NCBI GenBank assembly: GCA_016717325.1
Contig: JADKFV010000051.1
Span: forward strand, 1 to 64,000
DNA from: Bacteroidota bacterium
GTDB lineage: Bacteria > Bacteroidota > Bacteroidia > AKYH767-A > OLB10
Reading direction: 5' to 3'
Length of the DNA: 64,000 nt
Both the position numbers and the translations under genes were made by a program. Shown one piece after another: positions 19,140 through 28,818 of the stretch. Positions within the stretch are counted from its first letter, which is position 1. Every line of letters starts with the position of its first letter. The notes beneath the pieces were generated by a model, which saw only the letters and a list, made by a program, of their open reading frames with translations, was not told where the DNA came from and made no database searches.

Positions 19140-19790
19140 ATGAAACGACTAAAATTTATTTCGACAATTATCATTTTGACGAGCTTGTTTGCTTGTGAGC
19201 CTCCAGTAACTTTTAACGAACCACAACCGACCGACACAGACAATTTATCAAAATTTCCAGACCGCTTGCAAGGACAATATTTAAGCCTTGCCGACAATTC
19301 AACGTTACTTATTGGTGACAAGTTAATTCAAAGAATATACGACTTTGACCAAAAAATTCATCTCTCACAACTTGACAGTAATTCACGACTTTCGGGTGAT
19401 ACGATTATTAACCTAACGAACAATACAAGAGAAGTTGTAAAACGTGACGGTGACAGCTTAATGACTCACATTCATTACATCGACACATTGTTTCTAATGG
19501 ACTATGACAATGTTGTAAGGAAGTTTAAAGACTATTATTTTTTAAACAAACGCTACGACAAAGAAAGTTGGGAAGTAAAGAAAATTCAATTATCAAAAGG
19601 ACAACTTGTAGTTAGCGGTATTTCGACCAAACAAGACATAGAAAATTTAAAGACAATAACCGAATCAACGATGGACACAGTTGCACCTTATAAGTTTGCA
19701 ACGACAAAAAAACAGTTTAAAGAATTTATAAAAAATGACGGATTTAGCGACAGCGAAACATTTGTTAGACAGAAGAAAAACGCACTATAG
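19140..19790 (+). CDS. Hypothetical lipoprotein
   Basis: A 216-aa predicted lipoprotein: residues 1-19 are a type II signal peptide with lipobox SLFAC (MKRLKFISTIIILTSLFAC), followed by a Pro/Thr-rich linker. The mature domain is charged and beta-rich (GQYLSLADNSTLLIGDKLIQ), with a C-terminal helical part. No family recognised. It is the only gene in unit 19094-19791; its TAG stop lies within the terminal core, as in cassettes. Confidence 0.75.
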   Translation: MKRLKFISTIIILTSLFACEPPVTFNEPQPTDTDNLSKFPDRLQGQYLSLADNSTLLIGDKLIQRIYDFDQKIHLSQLDSNSRLSGDTIINLTNNTREVVKRDGDSLMTHIHYIDTLFLMDYDNVVRKFKDYYFLNKRYDKESWEVKKIQLSKGQLVVSGISTKQDIENLKTITESTMDTVAPYKFATTKKQFKEFIKNDGFSDSETFVRQKKNAL

Positions 19791-19919
19791 CAGCACCTGC
19801 AAGAAATTGGCGGTTCAGTGCCAGGCAGACAGTTTTGTGGTAGCCGAAAGTTTTGTGCTCCTCATCAACATTTGTGGTGAAAAGCCCGCCCATCGCAAAT
19901 CTGCAAAACCGTTACAGGC
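19782..19919 (+). other. attC-like site B5, uninterrupted
   Basis: GCACTATAGC (19782-19791) against the unit start GTTATAGGGC (19094): 8 of 10 complementary. Arms around AAATTGGCGGTTC and GCCCGCCCATCGCAAATCTG pair imperfectly. The site ends with an intact GTTACAGGC core (19911-19919) after AAAACC, without an IS. Together with B3 it shows what the interrupted sites looked like before insertion. Confidence 0.65.
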
Positions 19920-19983
19920 AAGCGTAGCGACACTGCCAACCTTCAACATATCGACCTAAATTGACAATTTTAAACCAAATAAA

Positions 19984-21554
19984 ATGGACACAATAAAAAA
20001 AGTAGAAGACAGATTTAAAGGGTTCTTGGAATCTGCACCTGACGCAATTGTTATTGTTGACAATGAAGGGAAAATTCAAATTGTGAATTTTCAAGCGGAA
20101 CAACTATTTGGTTACACCCGTGACGAAATAATAGGAAAAGAAGTTGAAGTATTAATGCCATCCCAATTTAAAAATGTTCATCAAGTCCACAGACAAAATT
20201 TTACTGCAGAGACAAAAGCAAGAACAATGGGTAAAGGAATGGAACTATTCGGCCAACATAAAGACGGAAAAGTATTTCCTGTTGCTATAAGCATAGGTAG
20301 ACTGGAAACAGAAGAAGGCTCTTTAATTGCTGCTACCATTCGGGATGTTAGTTATGAGAAGAAAATTGAAAAGGCATTAATACAAGCAAAAGAAAGTGCT
20401 GAAAAAGCCAGGCAAATTGCAGAAGATTCAATGCAGCTAAAACAGCAATTCCTATCTAATATGAGCCACGAAATTCGTACGCCTATGACTGCCATTATAG
20501 GTTTTTCCAAAGTGGTTTTGAAAACAGATTTAACCGAAAAACAAAAAGAATATATTACAGCAATTAAAACAAGTAGTGATGCTTTGCTTGTGCTTATAAA
20601 CGACATACTTGATATTGCCAAAGTGGACGCAGGGAAAATGACTTTTGACCTTTTGCCATTTAATTTAATTTAAAAGCATCTATATCAATAATGCTCCACC
20701 TATTTGATATTAAATTTCAAGAAAAGGACCTAAAACTGGTTACTAACTTTGACAATGCAATTCCTGAAATATTGTTAGGCGATTCGGTTCGTTTAAATCA
20801 AATTATGTTGAACTTGGTAAGCAATGCTATTAAGTTTACAATCGAAGGAGAAATAACTGTAAGTGTTAAATTAATAAATGAAGATGCCGATAATGTAACT
20901 ATTGAATTTGCTGTTTCCGACACAGGTATAGGAATTCCTGAAAATATGATTGCTACCATTTTTGAAAACTTTGAACAAGCAACAACAAGCACAGCAAGAC
21001 TTTTTGGAGGAACAGGCTTAGGACTTGCCATTGTTAAGAAGTTGGTTGAAAAACAAGGTGGAACTATTAGTGTGAAAAGTAAAATCAACGAAGGCTCAAC
21101 TTTTAGCTTTGCTTTAAGTTTTCAGAAAGTAAAACCACAACCACTATCAATAATAGGAATTACAGAAGTTGAAATTGACACATCAATTAAAAATTTGAAA
21201 GTATTGGTAGTAGAAGATGTTGCCTTAAATCAACTATTAATGAAAATAATTTTAGATGATTTCGGTTTTGAACGTGATATAGCAAATAATGGGAAAGAAG
21301 CGATAGAAAAATTACAATCAAAATCATTTGACATAGTATTAATGGACTTACAAATGCCAGAAATGAATGGATTTGAAGCTACCGAAACAATTCGCAAAAA
21401 ACTAAATTCTAACATTCCAATAATTGCGTTGACAGCAGACGTAACTGAAAATGATCTAGCAAAATGCAAAGCAGTTGGTATGAATGACCACATTGCAAAA
21501 CCAATTGACGAGAAACAGCTTTACAATAAAATAGTGGAGTTAGTAAAAAAATGA
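19984..21554 (+). pseudogene. PAS hybrid histidine kinase, one frameshift
   Basis: About 523 aa if one frameshift near 20670 is bridged. PAS domain at the N-terminus (FLESAPDAIVIVDNEGKIQI, FGYTRDEIIGKEVEVLMPSQ), then HisKA with the phosphoacceptor in FLSNMSHEIRTPMTAIIGFS. The second part (from about 20680) holds the HATPase N box (LNQIMLNLVSNAIKFT), G boxes (VSDTGIGIPENM, FGGTGLGLAIVK) and a receiver domain with phospho-Asp in FDIVLMDLQMPEMNGFEA. No membrane segment, so a cytoplasmic sensor. It may be functional if the shift is an artefact. It occupies its own unit with end match 8 of 9. Confidence 0.85.
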
Positions 21555-21583
21555 CAGCAATAAATAGACGAACTAAAACGCCC

Positions 21584-21710
21584 GCCTATAACAGCACCTA
21601 CCTAAAAGGCGGGTTTTCGTTTTCCAAAGTCAGTTTTGTGGTTAATCAAACATTGGTTCTTCGCATCAATGTTTTTGGTGATAGTCGCCAACTTCTTGTA
21701 GCTGCAAACC
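21584..21710 (+). other. attC-like site B6, degraded
   Basis: GCCTATAAC (21584-21592) complements GTTACAGGC (19911) at 8 of 9. The left arm AGCACCTACCTAAAAGGCGG is typical of B sites, but the right arm (CGCCAACTTCTTGTAGCTGC) has diverged. The following IS-related sequence starts near 21711. Confidence 0.5.
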
Positions 21711-22005
21711 ATTAAGGATGTGAACAAACTGATTCTTGGAAATCATGAGCGCCAAAAAACATTTATAACCATGTCTGTATACGATTTAGTGCGATTTTGT
21801 TACAGTTTTATATAGGCTCCTACCCTACTCTAAAAATTAGCGAAAAAAATCCACCTTATATCTTTTGTCTTGTGCAATGTGGTTCATGCAAAATATTTCT
21901 TTCAAAAATACTGCACAACAATTGTTATGTATTTTATCTTGTCACTGTTTAGCAATGAGCAACTTTATGCATTGGTTTTTCCAAATTTTTCACATGCTGT
22001 TCTTC
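21711..22005 (-). repeat. Diverged IS1182-related repeat g
   Basis: AAGGATGTGAACAAACTG resembles the IS left end, CTGTATACGATTTAG the subterminal block, and the far end near 21975-22005 (TTTTTCACATGCTG) the right end, but the middle differs from the main MITE group. It shares CTCCTACCCTACTCT with copy h at 23512. Boundaries approximate. Confidence 0.45.
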
Positions 22006-22031
22006 TCGATTTTTTCTATAAAAAAAATGGC

Positions 22032-22251
22032 CCTAAAGGGAGCCAGTCCGTTGTAACGAAACCTGCGTGGAGGCGCCCTTTAGGGCTACGGGTGAGCGCA
22101 GGCAATTGGATTTAATTCCTTAACTTAATGACATTGTCCTAAAGGGAGCCAGTCCGTTGTAACGAACCCTGCGTGGAGGCGCCCTTTAGGGCTACGGGTG
22201 AGCGCAGGCAATTGGATTTAATTCCTTAACTTAATGACATTGTCCTAAAGG
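22032..22251. repeat. Two tandem 106-bp repeats
   Basis: Copies at 22032-22137 and 22138-22243 are nearly identical (one visible difference: AACGAAACC against AACGAACCC), plus 8 bp of a third copy. Each contains CCTAAAGGGAGCC and GGCGCCCTTTAGGG, which can pair as a hairpin. No gene in 21555-22344. Confidence 0.85.
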
Positions 22252-22344
22252 CTTCTTATTAAATTCGTGAAATATTTGAGATTAATTCAAATAAATAACG
22301 GTTCTTAGAATTCTAAAAATCATCCTAAAACCAAAAGTACATTT

Positions 22345-23405
22345 ATGAAATATACATTTATTATTCTCGGAATACTGGTCGCACAAAATATTTTTGCACA
22401 GATTGACACGGTAAAGAATTTAACTTTTAGCGCCTATGGCGAATTGTATTACAGCTACGATTTTTCGAATCCACAAAACCACGAAAACCAAATTTTATTT
22501 ATAATCACAAAAGGCACAATGAGCTAAATGCAAATTTGCTTTTAGCGAAAGCCAACTTACTAAATGAAAAATACAGAGCAAATGTTGGTTTAATGGCAGG
22601 CAATTATGCCCAATACAATTTAAGTTCAGAACCCACCTGGGCACAATTTATTTATGAAGCTAATATTGGAATAAAGTTATCGAACAAAAAAAATATTTGG
22701 TTAGATGCAGGAATACTGCCATCGCACATTGGTTCGGAAAGCGCAATAAGTGCCGACTGTTGGACCTTGACACGGAGCATGGTTGCTGAAAACTCGCCAT
22801 ATTATGAAACTGGGCTAAAAGTATCTTACACATCAAAAAACGAAAAGCTTTTGTTGTCTGGTTTGTTTTTAAATGGTTGGCAAAAAATACGCAAGCCTGA
22901 TTATTATCAATATCCTTCATTTGGTACACAAGTAAATTACAAGCCGACAAAAAACTCGCATTAAACTATAGTACTTTTTTAGGCACCGATAAACCTGATA
23001 GTTTAAAACTATTAAGACACTATCATAATTTCTATTTGCAATTTGAACCGACTTCAAAATTTGGAATATTAGCAGGATTTGATGCAGGGTTTGAAAATAA
23101 CAACTCGAAATATAATCAGCAATTGGTATTCACCTGTTGTTATTATTAAACTGAAAATAAGCACCAAATCAACCATAGCAATTAGAGGAGAATATTACAA
23201 CGACACCGATGAAGTAATGATAGCAACAGGAACTAGAAATGGCTTCCAAACATTTGGGCTTTCTTCAAATATAGATTTCGATATAAACGACAATTTGAAA
23301 ATACGAATTGAAGGAAAAATGCTTAACTCGAAAGATAAAATATTTACAAGCAATACAAAGAATAAAAACTATTCAGCAACCACAAATTTGACAATTAGAT
23401 TATGA
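22345..23405 (+). pseudogene. Outer-membrane beta-barrel porin (BBP2/OmpL-like), frameshifted
   Basis: About 350 aa of a Bacteroidota porin-type barrel protein, in four frame blocks. The start (22345) has a signal peptide (MKYTFIILGILVAQNIFAQ), then LTFSAYGELYYSYDFSNPQN. The block 22536-22964 carries the family core: NIWLDAGILPSHIGSESAIS and NSPYYETGLKVSYTS, then LSGLFLNGWQ. The last blocks end with strand-like TTNLTIRL. Frameshifts near 22505, 22965 and 23110 argue for decay rather than a single error. Function would be passive transport or unknown. Confidence 0.75.
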
Positions 23406-23684
23406 CGTACAGTAGCAAAACCTATTTTTAAAAATTAGGCTCGCCAAAACCTGGCTCTAGCCATAGCTGTATACGATTTAGGGTGATTTTAACATTGCTC
23501 TTTATAGACTCCTACCCTACTCTGGAGAATGAGTGAAAATAATCTTCCGGATGATTTTGGATTGAGCAATGTGACACATCCAAAATATTTATTTCCAAAT
23601 GCATCGCACACGTTGTTCTGTTTTCTATTTTTACAACAGGTTGTTCATCTGCTGTCGAGCAAATCTTTTCCAGAGGCTCACCAT
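23406..23684 (-). repeat. Diverged IS1182-related repeat h
   Basis: Begins directly at the porin stop with GACGTACAGTAGCAAAACC, a degenerate IS left end; contains CTGTATACGATTTAGGGTG and a degraded right end (ATCTTTTCCAGAGGCTCACC). Shares internal sequence with repeat g, not with copies a-f. Confidence 0.45.
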
Positions 23685-23769
23685 AGAGGTAAGCGTAAAA
23701 GAATAGATAACTGCGAATTAATATTTAGCAAAAATGATATACAAACTAAATTATTTAACAATAAACTCT

Positions 23770-24278
23770 ATGTATAAATTAACTTTTGGTGGACTTCTAT
23801 TATTAATTATTTCTTGCGACAGCAGTACTATAAAAGAAAATAAAATGAACGAATCAACAGCAGTTGTAAGCAAAATAAGGCAAATGGAATGGGTTATTGG
23901 AAAGTGGGAGAATATATCAGCAGCAGGAAGTTTGTATGAAATCGGACAAAAACAAATGATACTGTTTATTCGGGCAGAAGTTTTATGATAGCGAATAATG
24001 ATACTGCTTTTTCGGAAAGGATATCACTGGAACTGAAGAAAAATGAATTGTTTTATATTCCAACAGTAAGCGACCAAAACAATGCGCAACCAATAAATTT
24101 TAAATTTGTTTCAAGTGAAAACAACGAAATAATTTTTGAAAATAAGGAGCATGATTTTCCGCAACGAATAATTTATACAAATCCTAAACCTGATTCGTTA
24201 TACGCCAGAGTAGAAGGAAACGATAATGGCAAATTCAGAAAAGAAGAATTTTTTATGCAAAGAAGCAGACAACAATAG
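23770..24278 (+). pseudogene. DUF6265-type lipoprotein, one frameshift
   Basis: About 169 aa after bridging one missing base near 23942. It has a lipoprotein signal (MYKLTFGGLLLLIISC). The conserved domain starts MEWVIGKWENISAAGSLYEI, breaks, and resumes as a frame reading WTKTNDTVYSGRSFMIANND, then QPINFKFVSSENNEIIFENK and EHDFPQRIIYTNPKPDSLYA, which is the DUF6265 pattern (a small beta-barrel with unknown ligand). The clean reading on either side suggests a recent or artefactual indel. An attC-like core follows 5 bp after the stop. Confidence 0.75.
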
Positions 24279-24283
24279 AAAGA

Positions 24284-24422
24284 GCGCCTAACCACTATCA
24301 TCGGTGTGGGAATAAGGCGGATGAAGTGCTTCTATGATATGAAGAAATCTTTTGTGATGCATTGTTCAGCATTTGGAATTCAATTAAACTTTCGCAAAAT
24401 CCCCAATAAACGCCTAAAACCA
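24284..24422 (+). other. attC-like site B7, degraded
   Basis: GCGCCTAAC (24284-24292) follows the DUF6265 stop. Arms around GGTGTGGGAATAAGGCGGATG and the region 24395-24420 pair poorly. It ends at the left end of IS-related repeat i. Confidence 0.4.
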
Positions 24423-24628
24423 GTCAATGAAAAATATTTTTTATTATTTTTTCCTGCCGAAACGGTTCATTAACAATAACTTTATACGATTTACTTCTTC
24501 TAAGTGTAACTATGTGCTACAAATTCATTCTTTTTATCAAAGCGAGTTTATCGAGCCATTAAAATATTTTTTACATTTACCATCATAATTTACGTGTAGC
24601 TTGGGCAATTACTTTTTCAAAGTCACGA
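24423..24628 (-). repeat. Diverged IS1182-related repeat i
   Basis: GTCAATGAAAAATATTTT matches the IS left end imperfectly; CTGCCGAAACGGTTC and CTTTATACGATTTAC match the subterminal region; the right end ACTTTTTCAAAGTCACGAG precedes GTTATTC at 24629. Shorter and more worn than copies a-f. Confidence 0.45.
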
Positions 24629-24645
24629 GTTATTCAAAATAGTAT

Positions 24646-25779
24646 ATGACCAGATGTGAAAAATTATTTGCGTGTTTCTTGTCTTGCTTTTTTAATCTTA
24701 GTGTATATAGTCAAGATTTAAAAAAAGCAACGGTTGACTATTTTACTGGCAACCATTATTATTTTGACAACACCCTTATATCAAATGAAAAAATAAAATC
24801 GTTGGAGAAGCACCAATACAATTACAATTACGACACAGTAACTTATGACTTCTTGTTAGAAAAGCATCTATTCAACAAAAACGGTAATCCTGAATACGTT
24901 TTAACAAAACCAATTGGATCAGAAAAACGTGAAGTCTATTTTGAATATGATACCGATGGAAATTTAATAAAAGAAGAAACCCATGGAATATCACCACAAC
25001 TGAATTACAAAATAATTGAATCTTTCGAATGGTCTTATAATCAAGGCATCTTGCTAAGACAAAGAAGATATATAATGACTGATGAAATCCCGGTAGAAAA
25101 AGGTGCTTATGGTTTTCAGGAGAAAATATTTCTATTTAGTAATGATACTATCTTATATAACTACACTGACACTTTCATTCAACTTATAAGCAATAATGTA
25201 GAACAATGTAAAGATATATCGGTAAGCTTATACCCGCCCAGCTTTAAGAGTGTAATAAACACAACATTAAAATTTCATTCGAACAACAAACTATATTCTA
25301 AAACAGTGAAGCGCGATACTATAATTCAATCAAACATTTATGATATATGCGGCAAAGAAATATCCGAAAAAAAACCAAATAGTAGATGCTTAAAGTTATT
25401 AGAAAACAAAACCCAATGTTTGCCACGGGAAACAATTCGAATTTGTAATGAATCAGATACAGTAACTTTAAACAATCAATTAGTCTATTTTATCAGGAAT
25501 GAAGGTAGCTACTTTCAACACGATTCAGGACCTGGTTCCGTCATTACCAATAGAGGCATTTCATATTACAACTCAGACTTCAAAATAATACAGTCAATTG
25601 ATACGACAACATATAGCCGAGGCAGTATGGGTGGTACAAATCAATTCTCGGCAACTAAAACTGTAAGAATAAATACTTATGAATATTTTGCAAATGGATT
25701 ATTAAAAAAAATAATCGGAAAAAATGAAAATGGAAAATTAATTGATGTTGTTGAGTTCAAAATAGAGTATTATGAATAA
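24646..25779 (+). CDS. Secreted hypothetical protein
   Basis: A 377-aa predicted exported protein. Residues 1-22 are a signal peptide (MTRCEKLFACFLSCFFNLSV, then YSQ). The mature part repeats short beta units of the YDTDGNLIKEE and YEYFANGLLKKI type, reminiscent of RHS/YD or MORN-like repeats, and is Tyr/Asn-rich. I cannot assign a family. ATG 24646 follows a GTTATTC core by 10 bp, so it occupies a cassette-like unit; TATGAATAAT at the stop is 8 of 10 complementary to that core, although CATTCATAAC 3 bp later is an alternative. Confidence 0.72.
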   Translation: MTRCEKLFACFLSCFFNLSVYSQDLKKATVDYFTGNHYYFDNTLISNEKIKSLEKHQYNYNYDTVTYDFLLEKHLFNKNGNPEYVLTKPIGSEKREVYFEYDTDGNLIKEETHGISPQLNYKIIESFEWSYNQGILLRQRRYIMTDEIPVEKGAYGFQEKIFLFSNDTILYNYTDTFIQLISNNVEQCKDISVSLYPPSFKSVINTTLKFHSNNKLYSKTVKRDTIIQSNIYDICGKEISEKKPNSRCLKLLENKTQCLPRETIRICNESDTVTLNNQLVYFIRNEGSYFQHDSGPGSVITNRGISYYNSDFKIIQSIDTTTYSRGSMGGTNQFSATKTVRINTYEYFANGLLKKIIGKNENGKLIDVVEFKIEYYE

Positions 25780-25920
25780 TGCCATTCATAACAGAAGATA
25801 CAGGAATGAATTGTTAGCTTGATGAATGTAACTTTGCGCTTCTTATTAAGTTAAGTTGTGGTATCACAATTTTAAGTTTCGAAATCACTAACTTCTGAAA
25901 ACCGCAATCTATAATTGGAA

Positions 25921-26103
25921 ATGTTAAACGACAGCACATTAATTATAGTTTTTAAAGGCAATCACAGACTATGTATTACTATACCTGAAACAGACTTTAA
26001 CGAGGATTTAAAATGTAAATCTCCGCCAAAGACTTTCACCTGCGGCTGGCCACTAATAATTTTCGAAAATGAATATCACGAATGCAACAATAAAAAAATA
26101 TAA
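25921..26103 (+). CDS. Small hypothetical protein
   Basis: A 60-aa reading frame (ATG 25921; TTG 25915 in frame). It has STLIIVFKGNHRLCITIPET and a Cys-containing C-terminus (TFTCGWPLIIFENEYHECNN). No signal, no family. It lies 21 bp before the next membrane protein gene on the same strand. Marginal as a gene because of its length. Confidence 0.4.
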   Translation: MLNDSTLIIVFKGNHRLCITIPETDFNEDLKCKSPPKTFTCGWPLIIFENEYHECNNKKI

Positions 26104-26124
26104 ATAACAATTTCAAAATGAAAT

Positions 26125-26541
26125 ATGAAACTTAAACCTACATTTCTATTTGCTGCCACAGCAGTTCTTATAATACTATCAGGTGTTTTGACGAAAAGCA
26201 AAACTATTGACATAAACTTTCACGATACTTACTTTATTATCAGTTATTTAAATATTGCAATCCTATTCAGTTTATTGACAGGCTTATTCGCAATGATCTA
26301 CTTTGGACTGGAAAAAATTAACAGGCCTATTAAATTACAAACAGGATTTTTTCATTTTGGGCTTTTAATTACAGCACTTTTAGTGTTTATTGTTTCTATA
26401 AACTCTCTAACAACAACTAACTTTAATGCGAGCAATATTAACGGCTTAACAGCATTAATGAGTATAGGAATAATTTTACTTTTGACGAGCACAATAATTT
26501 TCTTTTATGGTATAATAAAAGCGATAATCAAATCGCTTTAA
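26125..26541 (+). CDS. Four-helix membrane protein with COX1-like HDTYF motif
   Basis: A 138-aa inner-membrane protein with four predicted helices (about residues 5-22, 40-62, 75-95, 108-135). Between helices 1 and 2 it reads IDINFHDTYFIISYLN, very like the HDTYYVVAHFHYVL segment of cytochrome oxidase subunit I; similar stand-alone small proteins occur in Bacteroidota. It is too short to be an oxidase, and no redox role is claimed. Followed 36 bp later by another membrane protein gene, possibly co-transcribed. Confidence 0.72.
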   Translation: MKLKPTFLFAATAVLIILSGVLTKSKTIDINFHDTYFIISYLNIAILFSLLTGLFAMIYFGLEKINRPIKLQTGFFHFGLLITALLVFIVSINSLTTTNFNASNINGLTALMSIGIILLLTSTIIFFYGIIKAIIKSL

Positions 26542-26577
26542 CCCTGATATCAGGTGAAATAAAATAACAAAAGTAAA

Positions 26578-27408
26578 TTGAAAGTAATAAAAACGCTTGC
26601 TCATTTTTTACTATTCTGTTTGCTAACTTTAATTACACAAGTTGGCGGCATTGCATATTTAGTATCATTTCTGACACACGAATTTATTAACTCCAAAACT
26701 TCTAAGTTGGGCATTCAGCGTGCATTGAAAGTGGTTGTATTTTTATTGATTTATTCCATTTCGAGTTTTGTAATTGTTCCACCATTAGCAAAAATATTTG
26801 GGCGTGTGCCCTTACCATTTACAGAGACAAACAACTTACAACCGTTGAATATTATTACTTGTTTGCTGAACCGCAATTATGTGCGGTCGGCATTAAAAGA
26901 AGCCGCGTTCGAAGCAGCAAATAAAATGAATACAGTTTATCCGGGTACCATTGTCAATTACCTCGATGCCAACTTTCCCTTCTATGATGGGTTTCCATTG
27001 TTTCCACATTTAAGTCATAGCGATGGCAAAAAGCTTGATTTATCATTTTGCTATACAGATACTAAAACACAAGAATCAACAAACTTATGCCCATCAATTA
27101 TTGGTTATGGCATTTGCGAAGAGCCATTACCGGGCGAAATAAATACACCAAATTATTGCGGGCAAAAAGGATATTGGCAATACAGTTTTTTGAAAAAAAT
27201 AATACCTCAAAGCAATCATAAAAATTTCGCCCTCGACAAAACAAAAACAAAGGACTTAGTAAATGCCTTCGCAACAAATAGTGTAATTGGAAAAATATTT
27301 ATTGAACCACATTTAAAAACCCGATTAAAACTCACTAATGAAAAAATAAGATTTCATGGCTGTCAGGCTGTTCGCCACGATGATCATATTCATGTTCAAT
27401 TGAAATAA
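26578..27408 (+). CDS. Membrane-anchored LAS-type metallopeptidase candidate
   Basis: A 276-aa protein with an N-terminal helix (residues 8-30) and a second helix (about 47-70), then a soluble domain. The domain shows FPHLSHSDGKKLDLSFCY (HxxG-x-x-xD zinc-site pattern) and near the end FHGCQAVRHDDHIHVQLK (HxH), as in LAS-superfamily peptidases such as MepA and D-Ala-D-Ala peptidases. It may cut cell-wall peptides at the membrane. Several Cys residues (LCPSIIGYGICE, NYCGQKG) are unusual and may form disulfides. TTG 26578 is the first in-frame start. Function inferred from motifs only. Confidence 0.65.
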   Translation: MKVIKTLAHFLLFCLLTLITQVGGIAYLVSFLTHEFINSKTSKLGIQRALKVVVFLLIYSISSFVIVPPLAKIFGRVPLPFTETNNLQPLNIITCLLNRNYVRSALKEAAFEAANKMNTVYPGTIVNYLDANFPFYDGFPLFPHLSHSDGKKLDLSFCYTDTKTQESTNLCPSIIGYGICEEPLPGEINTPNYCGQKGYWQYSFLKKIIPQSNHKNFALDKTKTKDLVNAFATNSVIGKIFIEPHLKTRLKLTNEKIRFHGCQAVRHDDHIHVQLK

Positions 27409-27618
27409 TCTTGCTTCGCTTTTTTAACCAGTCGGAATCGTCACTTTAATTTTGATAGCAAAAAAATTTCAATGAATGGTTATATAAGATAATAAAATAC
27501 AATGCAAAAAAAAAGATAATTCGACATGACAATAATAAAATACATTTTCTACCTTTACAGTTCACAATTCTTAATACATATAAATTCGAAAATAATTTTA
27601 AATCTAATAAATTAAATT

Positions 27619-28026
27619 ATGAAATATAATATTGGAACAAAAGAAAAGCCAATGGCATTAAAAACGCCACCATTAACATCGGAGTATACGATGCATGTTG
27701 ACGAAAAAGATGGCAAAGAAGTATTGGTATGTACTGTAGGTAAAACGGTGCTACTTTATAACATGAACTGCCTCAGCGATTTGCATGCTATGTTAAAGAA
27801 GCATGGCGACTGGATGGAACTTGGCAGTGCCGATGAACAGAAACCCGCCAAAGAAGGCACTGTTGAAGCATGGGGCCGTTCCGAAAAAAACCCTGCCGGA
27901 GGATGGTATGGCTTAAAAAAAGGTCTGCGTGGCAGATTTGGAATGTACATTCCGCCACTGATGGAAGCTTTAGGTCTTGCCGAAGTTACTCATGATGCAA
28001 AAGGCAATAAGATGCGTGCAAAATAA
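27619..28026 (+). CDS. Conserved small hypothetical protein
   Basis: A 135-aa soluble protein with strongly conserved-looking features: NIGTKEKPMALKTPPLTSEY at the start, HGDWMELGSADEQKPAKEGT in the middle and GGWYGLKKGLRGRFGMYIPP then LMEALGLAEV at the end. I recall similar proteins in many soil and environmental bacteria, annotated only as hypothetical. Base composition is more GC-rich than its neighbours. No function can be given. Confidence 0.82.
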   Translation: MKYNIGTKEKPMALKTPPLTSEYTMHVDEKDGKEVLVCTVGKTVLLYNMNCLSDLHAMLKKHGDWMELGSADEQKPAKEGTVEAWGRSEKNPAGGWYGLKKGLRGRFGMYIPPLMEALGLAEVTHDAKGNKMRAK

Positions 28027-28125
28027 CAACGCAAAAATATATCTGATAAAATTTATTTTCTGACAAGATATCCAATAGCGCAAAAAATATTGTTTTTGTT
28101 CGGATAAATATACACTAAACCAATT

Positions 28126-28461
28126 ATGAAAATAATCATCACATTATTGAGTTTATTGAATGGAGGATATATGTTGATAGATGGCATATATGTTATCATA
28201 AATGGAAAATATATTGGCCCACAAAAACCGGGACCATGGGCAAATATATTTTATAAATTAAATATTGATGTTTACAAACTCGGCCCTATGTTTATTTTGT
28301 TTGGAATTGCCTGGTTTGCTTTTCTTTTTGCTTTGTGGACAAACAATACAAAAGCTTACATAATGGGCATGGCTATTTCAGTTCTTACTTTGTGGTACCT
28401 TCCAGTTGGTACCGTTATTTCTATCATTGTAATGGCACTTTTATTTTTTATGTTAAAATAG
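28126..28461 (+). CDS. Small membrane protein
   Basis: A 111-aa protein with three or four hydrophobic segments (residues 3-27, 50-75, 82-108) and a short polar loop IINGKYIGPQKPGPW. No recognised family. An independent transcription unit; no partner gene visible. Downstream 28462-28668 contains no gene. Confidence 0.7.
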   Translation: MKIIITLLSLLNGGYMLIDGIYVIINGKYIGPQKPGPWANIFYKLNIDVYKLGPMFILFGIAWFAFLFALWTNNTKAYIMGMAISVLTLWYLPVGTVISIIVMALLFFMLK

Positions 28462-28668
28462 AAATGTTGAAATCGATTTTTTTATTGCGAACCATAGTTG
28501 TTTTACAATAACATTCTGCTGTAAGTAAATAGCATAATAATAAGTAAGCAGCATCTTCAACAGAATGCGGAATATTAGTTTAAAATAAACTACATATTCA
28601 TTATCCTATTTTTAATGTTAAAGCCAATAAAACATCAAAGTTTATAAGATAAACATGTATCATCGAAA

Positions 28669-28772
28669 TTATACCGAAACAACTTAAGTTTTGCAAAAAC
28701 AAGCTATTGTAGGTGTTCGGCATAACTAAGAGTACCTTATATTTTCATTCGAAAATCTAACTACTCTTAGTA
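28669..28772. repeat. Structured dispersed repeat R, copy 1
   Basis: About 104 bp, also present at 44953-45055 (roughly 85% identical by eye). It contains stem CTAAGAGTA (28726-28734) with TACTCTTAG (28762-28770), an inner ATTTTCATTCGAAAAT hairpin, and an outer ACCGAA/TTCGG pairing. A -7-like TACATTTG at 28786-28793 follows before the lipoprotein gene. Confidence 0.75.
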
Positions 28773-28818
28773 TAAATGATTTGTTTACATTTGCACTCCA
28801 ATAATAAAAAGGGTCGAT

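Noticed and set aside
19984..21554. Two separate proteins (PAS-HisKA and HATPase-receiver) as a split kinase
   Set aside because: The break is a 1-nt shift between H box and ATP-binding domain, with no ribosome-binding site or proper start for the second part; one frameshifted gene is more likely.
26125..26541. Cytochrome c oxidase subunit I
   Set aside because: Only one short motif matches; at 138 aa it lacks the haem and copper histidines of the enzyme.
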